From positions 60,459-124,458 of the forward strand of contig QMRC01000004.1 of the NCBI GenBank assembly GCA_003649205.1: DNA of 64,000 nucleotides. Direction: 5' to 3'. Below are positions 15,889-24,241 of this stretch, piece by piece; the first letter of the stretch is position 1, and each line of letters begins with the position of its first letter. The stretch comes from Thermoprotei archaeon. Lineage in GTDB: Archaea > Thermoproteota > Thermoprotei > Thermoproteales > B15-G16. The position numbers and the translations under genes are program-made. The notes beneath the pieces are model-generated. The model made no database searches, was not told where the DNA came from, and saw nothing but the letters and a program-made list of their open reading frames with translations.

Positions 15889-16783
15889 GTAGTGTACTGG
15901 TTAGTAAGCTACATAATCTACGTTGAACTGTAGGGAAGGGATCTAAGGTCTCAAGGACATAAGCTCCAAGAAGTTTACTAAGTCTAAGGTATTCTCTTCT
16001 AGCTAACTTGTAGTACCATAGAGGATGCTCCTTCCTCCTCTCGTATGATACCTCTGGAGGCACGTCGAATACGATGACTAGACTTGGCTTAGGAACTACG
16101 TAGTAGTATAGGTACTCTAGGAATTTTGGTACAGGGTAACCAAGGCACTTGAACCTAATGAAGTAGTCGTAGAAGTACCTATCAGCTATTACCCATCTAC
16201 CTCTAAGGAAGTTGAGTATGAGCTTACTACATATGTAGAGTACTAGGTCTACGTACTGAATGAATGGTCTTAATCTAGGTAATATGTGTCTCCTAATGTG
16301 TTGACGGAATTCAGGTGTATAGGTCATTACTTCACTTGGTCTTACCTCGACGACCTTACTCTTTAATTTTGAGAGTAGGGTTGTGAGTGGGTGTCTGAAG
16401 AAGTGTATGTGAATAGCGTCTATACCTAACTCCCTTAACCATTTAGCTGTCTCAATAGCGTGTGTAGATTTTCCAGAACCATCACATCCTGTGAATACGA
16501 TGAATCTCCATCTCCATATCTTCCTCAGGTACTCATCATTTAGCAAGATAGCAACGACAGCTAGTATGAGAGCGTATGCCATCTCTAGCAGTGGTATGGG
16601 TACTAGCAATGATATGCGAAAGGTATTTGCTCTATCTCTAGTCACATAGTAGAATACCGCTACTACCCCAGTGGCGATTACTAAGGTGACAATAGGTCCA
16701 AGTACTAGTCTCAGAAGTAGGTAAAGTGCGGTGAGTGTAAGTAGCAGTATCTTCATCTTCATGTAGCTCAACTCACTATACAC
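15848..16783 (-). CDS. Membrane-anchored thymidylate-kinase-like P-loop protein
   Basis: The first 80 residues hold two or three hydrophobic helices (KILLLTLTALYLLLRLVLGP, TLVIATGVVAVFYYV, LLEMAYALILAVVAILL). A P-loop kinase domain resembling thymidylate kinase follows: FTGCDGSGKSTHAIETAKWL, RWVIADRYFYDYFIRF (DR motif) and LVIVFDVPPEVSYERRKEH. Ordinary Tmk enzymes are soluble and about 200 residues; this one has 311 and a membrane anchor, so the substrate may be a lipid or glycan rather than dTMP. It sits next to a glycosyltransferase. Confidence 0.72.
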   Translation of the reverse strand: MYSELSYMKMKILLLTLTALYLLLRLVLGPIVTLVIATGVVAVFYYVTRDRANTFRISLLVPIPLLEMAYALILAVVAILLNDEYLRKIWRWRFIVFTGCDGSGKSTHAIETAKWLRELGIDAIHIHFFRHPLTTLLSKLKSKVVEVRPSEVMTYTPEFRQHIRRHILPRLRPFIQYVDLVLYICSKLILNFLRGRWVIADRYFYDYFIRFKCLGYPVPKFLEYLYYYVVPKPSLVIVFDVPPEVSYERRKEHPLWYYKLARREYLRLSKLLGAYVLETLDPFPTVQRRLCSLLTSTLLKPRRVAAQKSRQ

Positions 16784-16894
16784 TACGACAGGTAACTAGC
16801 TAAATCAATTCCTCCAATCCTCACCTAACTCGAGCTACTTGGTACTGAAGTAAATGAAGAGTAAGAGCTAAAGTCACTGATTGAGTTTTACTAG

Positions 16895-17659
16895 GTGGGA
16901 TTGTACTTGTCCCTACTTGAGTACCTTGGTGGTGCTGAGAGGATTAAGAAGTACGAGGTGTATACTGAGCCAGAGCTAGAGTTTGTAGCTAAGTTCCTGA
17001 ATACCTACAGGAGTACATACGTGATAGTTCTGTTTCTAGCATGTGAGGTGAATTACGAAGGTAGAGCAAGGGCATCACTCTCCTATGGTGATAGGTTGCT
17101 GATAACCAAGCCAGATGGTACATTACTCATCCATGAGAATAGAAAGAGAGAACCAACTATATGGAACCCACCAGGTTCAACACTTTACGCTACGGTTGAT
17201 AACAATATATTGGTGATCAAGAGTATACGTAGGAACCCACCAGAGACTGTAGTTGTTGAGTCACCCTGTGTGTACCTACTGCTTGGTGCTAGGTGTGTAG
17301 CGGGTGAGTTTAAGCTGTGGGGTTCTGAGAAGGATATGGTTGAGTACGTGTTTAGAAATCCATCTCTCATAGAGGAGGGGTTCAGACCACTTCACCGTGA
17401 GTTAAAGACCTTAGTTGGTGAGATAGATCTCGTAGGTGTGGATGCGAGAGGTAATCTAGTTGTGCTAGAGTTCAAGAGGAGTACAGCAGGACCTGAAGCA
17501 GCACACCAACTTCAACGCTATGTTGAGTACATTAAGCACGAACGTGGGGTAGAGAATGTGAGGGGTATTCTCGTTGCACCATCGATAACTCCTTCAGCAT
17601 ACAGACTACTGACTAAGTACGGTCTAGAGTACAGGAAATTGGAACCACCTAGGCACTAG
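16895..17659 (+). CDS. nucS: NucS endonuclease
   Basis: The 254-residue protein matches NucS (EndoMS), which cuts mismatched or branched DNA with the PCNA clamp. The N-terminal DNA-binding half is followed by a RecB-like nuclease domain with VGEIDLVGVDARGNLVVLEF then KRSTAGPEAAHQLQRYVEYI: the D, E-x-K and QxxxY residues of PD-(D/E)XK enzymes are all present. The start is GTG 16895 (MGLYLSLLEYLGG). The C-terminus (YRKLEPPRH) lacks an obvious PIP box. Confidence 0.9.
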   Translation: MGLYLSLLEYLGGAERIKKYEVYTEPELEFVAKFLNTYRSTYVIVLFLACEVNYEGRARASLSYGDRLLITKPDGTLLIHENRKREPTIWNPPGSTLYATVDNNILVIKSIRRNPPETVVVESPCVYLLLGARCVAGEFKLWGSEKDMVEYVFRNPSLIEEGFRPLHRELKTLVGEIDLVGVDARGNLVVLEFKRSTAGPEAAHQLQRYVEYIKHERGVENVRGILVAPSITPSAYRLLTKYGLEYRKLEPPRH

Positions 17660-17717
17660 CTAGCAAACCAGAGAAATCCTTATTTAATCAGTGATGTATC
17701 TGTGTGCGGTGCAGTAA

Positions 17718-19088
17718 ATGTCACAAGAGATATACGACGTAATCATAGTTGGTGCTGGTCTCTCCGGTTGCTACTTAGGTAAGTTAGTTGCTGAGAAGGG
17801 GTTCAACGTACTAATTATTGAGAGGCTTTCACGTGAGAGAATTGGGGATAAGGTCTGTGGTGATGGTATTGGTCTCCATCACTTCAAGAGATTAGGTATA
17901 CCTGAACCTACAGGTCCTGAACTCTGTATGAAGATAACTAAGTCAAGGGTCTATGCACCAGATGAGAAGTCGTTTATAGATGTTGAGGGTGAGGGGTTCA
18001 CAGTAAATCGCCTTTACCTTGGTCAGCGATTTCTGAGGGAAGCTGAGAAAGCGGGTGCTAAGTTACTCGATCAGCATCAAGCATATGCGCCGATTATTGA
18101 GGGTGACCAAGTAGTTGGCGTTAAGGTTCTCGACCTGAGAACAGGTTCTAGACGTGAGTTCAGGTGTCGTGTACTCGTTGATGCTAGTGGTGTCATTCCT
18201 GCAATTAGGTTAAAGCTACCACGTGAATGGTGGGTTGCTGAGGTACCTCATAGAGAGGACTACTGTATAGCATACCGTGAAATACGTGAGCTAGATGTGG
18301 AAGTAGATGACCCCTCAACCATAAGGATATACCTCAGTAGTGTGATTGCTCCTGGTGGTTACTGGTGGTTCTTCCCTAAGGGTAAGAACGTAGCTAACAT
18401 AGGTCTAGGTCTTCAGTGGAAGAGAGGTGCTCCTAATCCACTTCACCAATTCAGGAAGTATATTGAACCTAGATTTCCTGGAAGGGTAGTACATGGTGGT
18501 GGAGGAATAGTACCTACTAGGAGACCAATATGGTCATTTGTGTGGAATGGTTTTGTAGCTATTGGAGATGCTGCGTGTACAGCAAATCCAATTCACGGCG
18601 GTGGTATAGGTCCATCACTACTCTCGGCCTACTACGCAGCAGAAGCTATAGAGAAGGCTCTTGTTGAGAGACCATCAGTAGATGTCCTATGGATTCTCAA
18701 TGTTAGGTACATGAAGGACTACGGTGCCAAGCAAGCGTCATTGGATTTGCTCAGGAAATTCCTTCAGAAGCTAAGTGATGAGGAGCTAAACTTCTTGATT
18801 AAGAGTGGCGTGGTTACAGGAGCTGAAGTCTACGGTATGAGTTCAACCGGTACACTTACCGTGACACTAGTTAGCAGGATAATAAGCATTGTACGAGCAC
18901 TCAGGAAACCTAGCTTACTACTGAAGCTCAAGGTACTAGCTGACTACATGAGTAAGGTAAGGGAGCTGTACCTTAGATTCCCACTATCACCACGAGAATT
19001 CCCCAAGTGGAAGAGCGAGGTAGAACACATACTACTTCAAGCACACCATGACTTAGAACTTGAAACAGGCACCACACCACTAAGCTAA
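17718..19088 (+). CDS. Geranylgeranyl reductase family flavoprotein
   Basis: The 456-residue FAD enzyme begins with the Rossmann motif DVIIVGAGLSGCYLGKLVAE, followed by the family motif DKVCGDGIG, a middle VDASGVIPAIRLKLP, YWWFFPKGKNVANIGLGLQ (the PxxYxWxFP-like signature), and GFVAIGDAACTANPIHGGGI near residue 280, which closes the FAD site. In archaea these enzymes saturate the isoprenoid chains of membrane lipids. A tail of about 150 residues follows, normal for the family. An sRNA lies about 50 nt after the stop. Confidence 0.9.
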   Translation: MSQEIYDVIIVGAGLSGCYLGKLVAEKGFNVLIIERLSRERIGDKVCGDGIGLHHFKRLGIPEPTGPELCMKITKSRVYAPDEKSFIDVEGEGFTVNRLYLGQRFLREAEKAGAKLLDQHQAYAPIIEGDQVVGVKVLDLRTGSRREFRCRVLVDASGVIPAIRLKLPREWWVAEVPHREDYCIAYREIRELDVEVDDPSTIRIYLSSVIAPGGYWWFFPKGKNVANIGLGLQWKRGAPNPLHQFRKYIEPRFPGRVVHGGGGIVPTRRPIWSFVWNGFVAIGDAACTANPIHGGGIGPSLLSAYYAAEAIEKALVERPSVDVLWILNVRYMKDYGAKQASLDLLRKFLQKLSDEELNFLIKSGVVTGAEVYGMSSTGTLTVTLVSRIISIVRALRKPSLLLKLKVLADYMSKVRELYLRFPLSPREFPKWKSEVEHILLQAHHDLELETGTTPLS

Positions 19089-19136
19089 GTACACTCACGT
19101 AGCAAGGATTTTTTCTCACTCCTCTAAGTGAGTGTC

Positions 19137-19199
19137 TTGAGTGATGAAGGTGCCGCAGCCACCGAGCTTGTGAGGAGCAGGCGAGGGCTAACTGACAAC
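19137..19199 (+). ncRNA. C/D box sRNA
   Basis: The boxes are C GTGATGA (19141-19147), D' CCGA (19162-19165), C' GTGAGGA (19170-19176) and D CTGA (19192-19195), with guides AGGTGCCGCAGCCA and GCAGGCGAGGGCTAA. It faces another sRNA on the opposite strand 38 nt away. Confidence 0.75.
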
Positions 19200-19236
19200 T
19201 ATAGCAACTCAACAGCTTGGAAGCAGCTTGCTTCAC

Positions 19237-19294
19237 TCAATCAGCAACGCGCACCGATCATCACTACTCAAGTGAGAGGAGGTTCATCATCTTG
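19237..19294 (-). ncRNA. C/D box sRNA
   Basis: On the minus strand the boxes are C ATGATGA (19284-19290), D' TTGA (19268-19271), C' GTGATGA (19258-19264) and D CTGA (19241-19244), with guides ACCTCCTCTCAC and TCGGTGCGCGTTG. It lies 15 nt after the uL14 stop on the same strand. Confidence 0.78.
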
Positions 19295-19308
19295 AGAATA
19301 CGCTACGG

Positions 19309-19740
19309 TTACACTATCATCGTCGCTATGTTAGCTATCTTAGGCCACCTCTCAGCAGCTTCCTTAGCTACAGGTCCAAAGATCTCCGATGCCTTTGGAT
19401 CACCTTCCGGTGTACAGAGGACAACAGCATTATCCTCAAAGCAAATCCATTCACCTGTTGGTCTTCTATAGGGCTTTCTCTGCCTAATCACTATGGCTCT
19501 CATGATTTGCTTACGTAGCTCAGGTTTACCCTCTCTAACGGATACAACAACCATATCACCAACACTTGCTCCAGGTATTCTCCTCCAAACAGTCTTAGCT
19601 CCCTGACCAACAACACCTATAACTCTAACTAACCTAGCACCACTGTTATCGGCTACAGGAACTAATGAGTTTATGAATATTGCTGGTGGTATGTGGAACT
19701 TGTAACCTACACCGGTAACCTTAGCTCCTCTCTTAGCCAT
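19309..19740 (-). CDS. rpl14: Large-subunit ribosomal protein uL14
   Basis: The 143-residue protein is clearly archaeal uL14: [53 protein letters not shown], then [38 protein letters not shown] at the end (shown here only to identify the C-terminal block ending at residue 140). It binds 23S rRNA near the intersubunit bridge and the GTPase centre. It stands alone here rather than in the usual S17-L14-L24 operon. A minus-strand sRNA follows its stop by 15 nt. Confidence 0.95.
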   Translation of the reverse strand: MAKRGAKVTGVGYKFHIPPAIFINSLVPVADNSGARLVRVIGVVGQGAKTVWRRIPGASVGDMVVVSVREGKPELRKQIMRAIVIRQRKPYRRPTGEWICFEDNAVVLCTPEGDPKASEIFGPVAKEAAERWPKIANIATMIV

Positions 19741-19760
19741 AGTGATCGCCTAGGTAGGTG

Positions 19761-20351
19761 CTACATTGTGTCTAAATAAGATTTTCCTTCATCACTCTTA
19801 CTTTGTAAATTGTCTCTCCGTAGCTTCCTTAACACGTTATTAATTTCTTCACCATTCATGAGTAGTAGGTCGGGGTTCACTAGGTAGCAGAATAGTACCT
19901 CATAAGGTCTAGGAGGTACGTGAATTAGTACTCCAGTTCTGAACCACTGCTCAATAACCTTAATGAAGCACCTACCCGCTTGGTATACAAGTCTAGAGTA
20001 TAGGTAAGGTCTACAGCTCCTATAGTCGAGATCTGTTATTTCCTTGAGGAAGGTATTCACAACTTTACTCTTTGGAAAGTACTTCAACAACTTTCTACAT
20101 AGCTTTGCTAGTGTTGACGTATCAGCACTTACATGATTATTAACTTCCTCACCTAGGGTAATTAGTACAGCACTCAACCCTACACATGCTAAGCTCAGAA
20201 CGTTTAAGTACTCAATGCTGTTTTTCAGGAATCTATATAGCGAATCTAACTCAATTCTCCATACCTTATCCCTGTGTTGCTCTAGGTACTCAATACCTCT
20301 CTTTAGGTGTCTTTCATTGATTTTAGCTATGTACACCAATTCAGTGATCAA
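19761..20351 (-). CDS. Hypothetical helical protein
   Basis: This 196-residue protein is not recognised. It appears all-helical, starting MITELVYIAKINERHLKRGI, with a hydrophobic helix near residues 51-68 (YLNVLSLACVGLSAVLITLG) and a C-terminal segment rich in charged residues. A cluster CRPYLYSRLVYQAGRCFIKV sits in the middle. It lies 20 nt upstream of uL14 on the same strand, so the two may be co-transcribed. A minus-strand sRNA is just upstream of its start. Confidence 0.65.
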   Translation of the reverse strand: MITELVYIAKINERHLKRGIEYLEQHRDKVWRIELDSLYRFLKNSIEYLNVLSLACVGLSAVLITLGEEVNNHVSADTSTLAKLCRKLLKYFPKSKVVNTFLKEITDLDYRSCRPYLYSRLVYQAGRCFIKVIEQWFRTGVLIHVPPRPYEVLFCYLVNPDLLLMNGEEINNVLRKLRRDNLQSKSDEGKSYLDTM

Positions 20352-20378
20352 GAAATCACCCTCAGGTACCTATTTGAG

Positions 20379-20438
20379 GTGATCAGTAAGGGGGTCAAAG
20401 GTCATCGAATTCCCTCGGGGAGTTATGTCATCATCGTG
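20379..20438 (-). ncRNA. C/D box sRNA
   Basis: On the minus strand the boxes are C ATGATGA (20428-20434), D' CCGA (20415-20418), C' CGATGAC (20401-20407) and D CTGA (20383-20386), with guides of 9 and 14 nt. It lies about 28 nt before the start of the hypothetical gene at 20351 on the same strand and may be part of its leader. Confidence 0.6.
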
Positions 20439-20483
20439 TATGTGCTACATGGAAATACCTAAAAACTCTACTCTCGAGACTGA

Positions 20484-20540
20484 GTTTGTGATGAGGCTAG
20501 ACCATTCAGAGAGGTGAAGAAAAAGGCCGCCGCTGAATTA
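20484..20540 (+). ncRNA. C/D box sRNA upstream of radical SAM gene
   Basis: The boxes are C GTGATGA (20488-20494), D' CAGA (20507-20510), C' GTGAAGA (20514-20520) and D CTGA (20533-20536), with 12-nt guides GGCTAGACCATT and AAAAGGCCGCCG. The D box is 8 nt before the ATG at 20545. Confidence 0.78.
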
Positions 20541-20544
20541 GTTA

Positions 20545-21690
20545 ATGCAGGTAATTTCTATGACATGCATTAGGAAGCTGATTGGTGGTTCCATCCTCTA
20601 TGGTGATGACCTACCTACTGGGTGTAGGTTATGTCTTAGAGGTAGGAAGTCTGTCATCTTCATCACGGGTCTCTGTAATGTTAAGTGCTTTTACTGTCCT
20701 ATTGACGAGTCTAGGTTTGGTGTTGATGTAGTTGCTGTGAATGATGTTCCTGTTCCTCTCGGTAATGAAGATGAGATGTTGGAGTGCATTGCTCGTGAAT
20801 GTGAGGTGTGTTGTAGTTATGGTGTTGGTATTACTGGTGGTGAGCCATCTCTAGTAATTGATCGAGTTGCTAAGGTAGTTACGTACCTGAGAAATTGCTT
20901 TGGTGAAGATTTTCACGTACATATATACGTTCACGCAAGAGGAATTGATTCTGAAGTTGCGAAGCACCTAGTTACTCTATGTGATGAGGTTAGAGTGCAC
21001 TCACTCTCTTGTGATGAGATTCGTAGAGCATTGAGATATCTTGAAGTTGTGCGTAAGGCTGAAGCCTCGCGAGCAGTGTTAGGGATTGAGGTCCCTGTGA
21101 TCCCAGGTCAGGTTCAGCATTATGTTGACCTGGTACGTGTAGCTCGTGAGTGTGGTGCCTCGTTCGTTAACCTAAATGAGTTAGAGATGACTGGTGTTGG
21201 TGAGCTTAAGCTTCGTGAGCTAGGTTACAGGATTAGAGCTAACTCACTTACAGCTGTGTTAGGGAGCTATGAGACAGGTGTCAGAGTTATTGAGGAGATT
21301 TCCCGTAGAGGTCTCGACATTACCGTACATCTGTGTACAGCTGAAGCTAAGGATAGTGTTCAGTTGAGGACTAGACTCTACATGAAGTCCACGGTAACTA
21401 CGATGCCCCATGAAGAGGTTACGGATGAAGGTACTATCAGGAAGGTATTGATTTCCTCCAACCCTAATCATATTGACGAGTTGATTGAAGTAATTACGAA
21501 ATTCATACCGAGCAACCTCATTGTACGAGTTAATGAGCAAACACTTGAGGTACCTGTATTCGTGCTCAAGATACCTCAGCTTAGTAAGGTACTCAAGGAG
21601 AGAGCTAGCTACCTAGCTATTGTCGAAGAAGTTATTCGTGGTAGTGAACGAGTTGTAGTGAGTAGGCTCAGCTTAGGGGGTTCTCAGTAA
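20545..21690 (+). CDS. Radical SAM protein of the PflA-like archaeal family (COG2108 type)
   Basis: The 381-residue protein has an early Cys pair (LPTGCRLCLRGRKSV) directly before the radical SAM motif CNVKCFYC near residue 50, and GVGITGGEPSLV near residue 95. The region between the two is as in the uncharacterised archaeal PflA-like proteins. Conserved later segments are FVNLNELEMTG and VHLCTAEAKDSVQLRTRL, the latter typical of this family. The reaction is unknown. It leads a tight run with the SagB-like, SWIM and DedA-like genes (gaps 30, 3 and 9 nt). Confidence 0.82.
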   Translation: MQVISMTCIRKLIGGSILYGDDLPTGCRLCLRGRKSVIFITGLCNVKCFYCPIDESRFGVDVVAVNDVPVPLGNEDEMLECIARECEVCCSYGVGITGGEPSLVIDRVAKVVTYLRNCFGEDFHVHIYVHARGIDSEVAKHLVTLCDEVRVHSLSCDEIRRALRYLEVVRKAEASRAVLGIEVPVIPGQVQHYVDLVRVARECGASFVNLNELEMTGVGELKLRELGYRIRANSLTAVLGSYETGVRVIEEISRRGLDITVHLCTAEAKDSVQLRTRLYMKSTVTTMPHEEVTDEGTIRKVLISSNPNHIDELIEVITKFIPSNLIVRVNEQTLEVPVFVLKIPQLSKVLKERASYLAIVEEVIRGSERVVVSRLSLGGSQ

Positions 21691-21720
21691 GAGAGTTTAA
21701 GGTGTCTACCTTGTGATGTA

Positions 21721-22971
21721 TTGGGGATTACTGTGATCAGAAGGAGTAAGGTAGCACTTGAACCATATCAGTTAGAGTCTGGTCCTGTTCCTGAAGAGAT
21801 ATACCACGGAATTCACCTTCCCGAAACATTTCACGAGAAGGAGTATCGACTTGTCGATCTCTCATACATACTCTATGCTGCACAAGGTGTTAGAGAGAAG
21901 AGATGGGGGATAAGATTTCGAACAGTTCCCTCTGCTGGTGCTACCTATCCACTGGAGGTGTACGTGGTTGCTCGAGCTGTTGAGGGTTTAAGTCCTGGTA
22001 TCTACCACTACGTTGCTGAAAGTGTGACAGAGCACTATCTAGAGCGAGTATCTGACCTCGATGCGGTACCCGAGCTAGAAAAACTCATGGGTAAGGTACC
22101 CTGTTCACTGATCATTTCATCCATATATGAGAGGACTACAGCTAGGTACGGTCATAGGGGGATTAGATACGTTCACCTAGAGGTTGGTCATTTACTACAG
22201 AATGTGTGGCTTATGGCTACCCTCCTTATGTCTGACATAGAGCCTATCCCTATTCCACAGGAACTAGAGGAGAGATTGAGGAATATTGTGAGTGGGAGAC
22301 CTCATATGCTAATTCACGTAGGTTATGGTAGTGGTGTTAGGAGTATCGCTCCTAAAGATGAGTTTACAGAAATCCCAATTCTTAAAGAGGTTGAAGTTCT
22401 TGAGTTTGAAAGGAGTTCCCTACCTCTTGCTATCGCTGTTAGAGAGCGGAGATCCGTTAGAGAGTTCAGTAAGGGTGAAGTGCTGAAGTTTAGTTCGTTA
22501 TGTAGGTTGTTAGTTGCTGGTTCAGGTTACGGTAAGTATGGTTACAGGACATATATACCGCTGAACTTCAGTGAGTATACTTGCGAACTATTTGTAGTTG
22601 TGAGGTCTGTTAATGGTATTGAGCCTGGTGTCTACCGCTACAATCCTCTACGCGGTGTACTGGAGCTAGTTAGGAAAGGAGCTGTCTATGCTGAGTTAGC
22701 TGATGCGTGTCTAGGTCAGGAATGGGTTGAGAATGCTCAAGTAAACTTCGTGATCCTCGCACGTAAGACATCACTTAAGAGAGTAGGTACGTACGTAGCA
22801 GAGATTGAGGCTGGTCAAATGTGTCAGAACATTTGTCTACAAGCTACAGCACTTGAGCTAGGTAGTGTACCCATCGGTGCATTCTATGATTTTGAGGTAC
22901 TGAGAGTTCTAGGTGTACCGCTTGAGGTGTATGAACCTCTGTACGTGTGCTCGGTAGGTGTTAGGTGGTGA
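21721..22971 (+). CDS. Tandem nitroreductase / SagB-type dehydrogenase
   Basis: The 416-residue protein contains two nitroreductase-fold halves. The first has LVDLSYILYAAQGVREKRWG, VPSAGATYPLEVYVVA and GHLLQNVWLMATLLM. The second has LAIAVRERRSVREFSKGEV, SLCRLLVAGSGYGKYG and AGQMCQNICLQATALELGSV. This is the layout of SagB-type FMN dehydrogenases, some of which oxidise azolines in peptides. No cyclodehydratase gene is adjacent, so that role is not supported here. The start is TTG 21721 or the GTG 12 nt later. It follows the radical SAM gene by 30 nt. Confidence 0.83.
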   Translation: MGITVIRRSKVALEPYQLESGPVPEEIYHGIHLPETFHEKEYRLVDLSYILYAAQGVREKRWGIRFRTVPSAGATYPLEVYVVARAVEGLSPGIYHYVAESVTEHYLERVSDLDAVPELEKLMGKVPCSLIISSIYERTTARYGHRGIRYVHLEVGHLLQNVWLMATLLMSDIEPIPIPQELEERLRNIVSGRPHMLIHVGYGSGVRSIAPKDEFTEIPILKEVEVLEFERSSLPLAIAVRERRSVREFSKGEVLKFSSLCRLLVAGSGYGKYGYRTYIPLNFSEYTCELFVVVRSVNGIEPGVYRYNPLRGVLELVRKGAVYAELADACLGQEWVENAQVNFVILARKTSLKRVGTYVAEIEAGQMCQNICLQATALELGSVPIGAFYDFEVLRVLGVPLEVYEPLYVCSVGVRW

Positions 22972-22974
22972 GAT

Positions 22975-23298
22975 GTGGTGAAGAGATCTAATGAGCTAGA
23001 TGTTGTAGATAAGGTACTTAGCAAGGCTGAGCGCCTAATCAATGAGGGTAGAGTAGTTAGAGTTAGCGATCGCTTATTCTATGTCATTGGTGATCACATG
23101 AAGTACTTCGTCCGTGTAGGACCTGAAGGACCTCACTGTATGTGTGAGGGCTTTAAGAAGAGAGGTTTTTGTTCGCACTCTATAGCTGTTATGATGGTTC
23201 TACTAGGTAGGTATGATGTTAAGGTACTTGAGGAGAAGGTTAGGGAGAGGTTACTGAGAGATAGGCAATTATTAGGTAGGGGCAGGAAAATGAGGTAA
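22975..23298 (+). CDS. SWIM zinc-finger protein
   Basis: The 107-residue protein has a SWIM motif CMCEGFKKRGFCSHSIAVMM (CxCx(8)CxH), a zinc finger that binds DNA or proteins. The preceding YVIGDHMKYFVRVGPEGPH forms the usual beta strands. It begins 3 nt after the SagB-like stop and ends 9 nt before the DedA-like start, so it is co-transcribed with both. Confidence 0.82.
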   Translation: MVKRSNELDVVDKVLSKAERLINEGRVVRVSDRLFYVIGDHMKYFVRVGPEGPHCMCEGFKKRGFCSHSIAVMMVLLGRYDVKVLEEKVRERLLRDRQLLGRGRKMR

Positions 23299-23307
23299 CT
23301 TAGAGTA

Positions 23308-24024
23308 TTGGTGAAAAATCAAATTACTCTCCACTACTCACTTGTGAGCACGGTGAACTACTTGGATGTCAAGAGTACTCTAGTGTTTCTCGTTAAGTCC
23401 TATGGATTACTAGGTATATTCCTCATATCATTTATTGGTAACGCTATACCATACATCACAATACCCTACCTAGTCGTAGTAATGACGTACGTTGGTACGG
23501 TTAAGGTAAATCCTCTAGTAGTTGGTATTATTAGTGGTATTGGTGCAGCCTTGGGAAAGGTTGTAGTTTACCTTCTAGGTAGATTAGCTGGTAAGTTTGT
23601 CTCAGAGGAGAGGAAGGAGCATTTAATTAAGTTCGTGCTAAAGTTCGAGAAGGAAATTTTCCTAGCTATCCTAATTCTTGCTGCCACACCATCCCCAGAC
23701 GATGTAATTTACATACCTGTTGGAGCATCTAGGTACCCACTTTTGAAGTTCTTTATAGCGTGTGCACTGGGTAAGGTTGTGATATCATCATTAACAGCGT
23801 CTTTCGGCTGGTTCCTTGGATCAGGTCTTGAACTACTTGGTATACCTTGGTACCTACAGTTTATAGCACTACTAGCTCTTTCGCTCTACCTACTATACCT
23901 AGCTCTAGCCATTAAGTGGGACCTAGTTCTGAGTGCCTTCGAAGAGAACTGGATTAAGGGCTTACTCACACTACTCAAGGAGGTAAGGTCTAAAGCTCTT
24001 CCAAGACCTAGAGTTAGTAGGTGA
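23308..24024 (+). CDS. DedA/VTT-type membrane protein
   Basis: The 238-residue protein has five or six hydrophobic segments. The N-terminal one (YGLLGIFLISFIGNAIPYIT) and the reentrant-loop-like segments LAATPSPDDVIYIPVGASRY and FIACALGKVVIS match the DedA/VTT family of lipid or small-molecule transporters. A charged cytoplasmic stretch (SEERKEHLIKFVLKFEKE) splits the two halves. The last residues are basic. The TGA stop at 24022 is contained in the C box of the next sRNA. Confidence 0.72.
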   Translation: MVKNQITLHYSLVSTVNYLDVKSTLVFLVKSYGLLGIFLISFIGNAIPYITIPYLVVVMTYVGTVKVNPLVVGIISGIGAALGKVVVYLLGRLAGKFVSEERKEHLIKFVLKFEKEIFLAILILAATPSPDDVIYIPVGASRYPLLKFFIACALGKVVISSLTASFGWFLGSGLELLGIPWYLQFIALLALSLYLLYLALAIKWDLVLSAFEENWIKGLLTLLKEVRSKALPRPRVSR

Positions 24025-24079
24025 TGAGGGCACTCGGGACTGAGATGTGTTGTGATGTATTTTCCGCATTGCTGATGAT
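24017..24079 (+). ncRNA. C/D box sRNA overlapping the DedA stop codon
   Basis: The boxes are C GTGATGA (24021-24027, includes the TGA stop of the upstream gene), D' CTGA (24040-24043), C' GTGATGT (24052-24058) and D CTGA (24072-24075). The D guide ATTTTCCGCATTG pairs, with one wobble and an end mismatch, with archaeal 16S CAAUGCGGGAAAC, recalled from memory. Confidence 0.75.
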
Positions 24080-24119
24080 GTACTAGGAAAACTTATTACT
24101 AATACATCGATTCCCTACT

Positions 24120-24180
24120 CTGGATGAAGAAGACCTCGGATTCTGAATTAGTGATGATGCTTCCCCACGTTTCAGATATT
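24120..24180 (+). ncRNA. C/D box sRNA
   Basis: The boxes are C ATGAAGA (24124-24130), D' CTGA (24143-24146), C' GTGATGA (24151-24157) and D CAGA (24173-24176). The guides are AGACCTCGGATT and about 15 nt ending CCCCACGTTT. The 3' end overlaps the 3' end of the opposite-strand sRNA that follows. Confidence 0.68.
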
Positions 24181-24230
24181 CAGCTAGTAGCGGCTTCCTC
24201 ACCTATCAGAACCCCTCCTTCATCACCAGG
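24176..24230 (-). ncRNA. C/D box sRNA; D guide matches a conserved 23S segment
   Basis: On the minus strand the boxes are C GTGATGA (24220-24226), D' CTGA (24206-24209), C' GTGAGGA (24196-24202) and D CTGA (24180-24183). The D guide AGCCGCTACTAG is the complement of CUAGUAGCGGCU; AGUAGCGGCGAGCGAA is a conserved 23S segment in domain I (from memory). Confidence 0.75.
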
Positions 24231-24241
24231 TTAATAGAGAT

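Noticed and set aside
16840..16880. Possible C/D box sRNA before nucS (CTGA, ATGAAGA, CTGA)
   Set aside because: D', C' and D can be seen but there is no C box at the right distance upstream.
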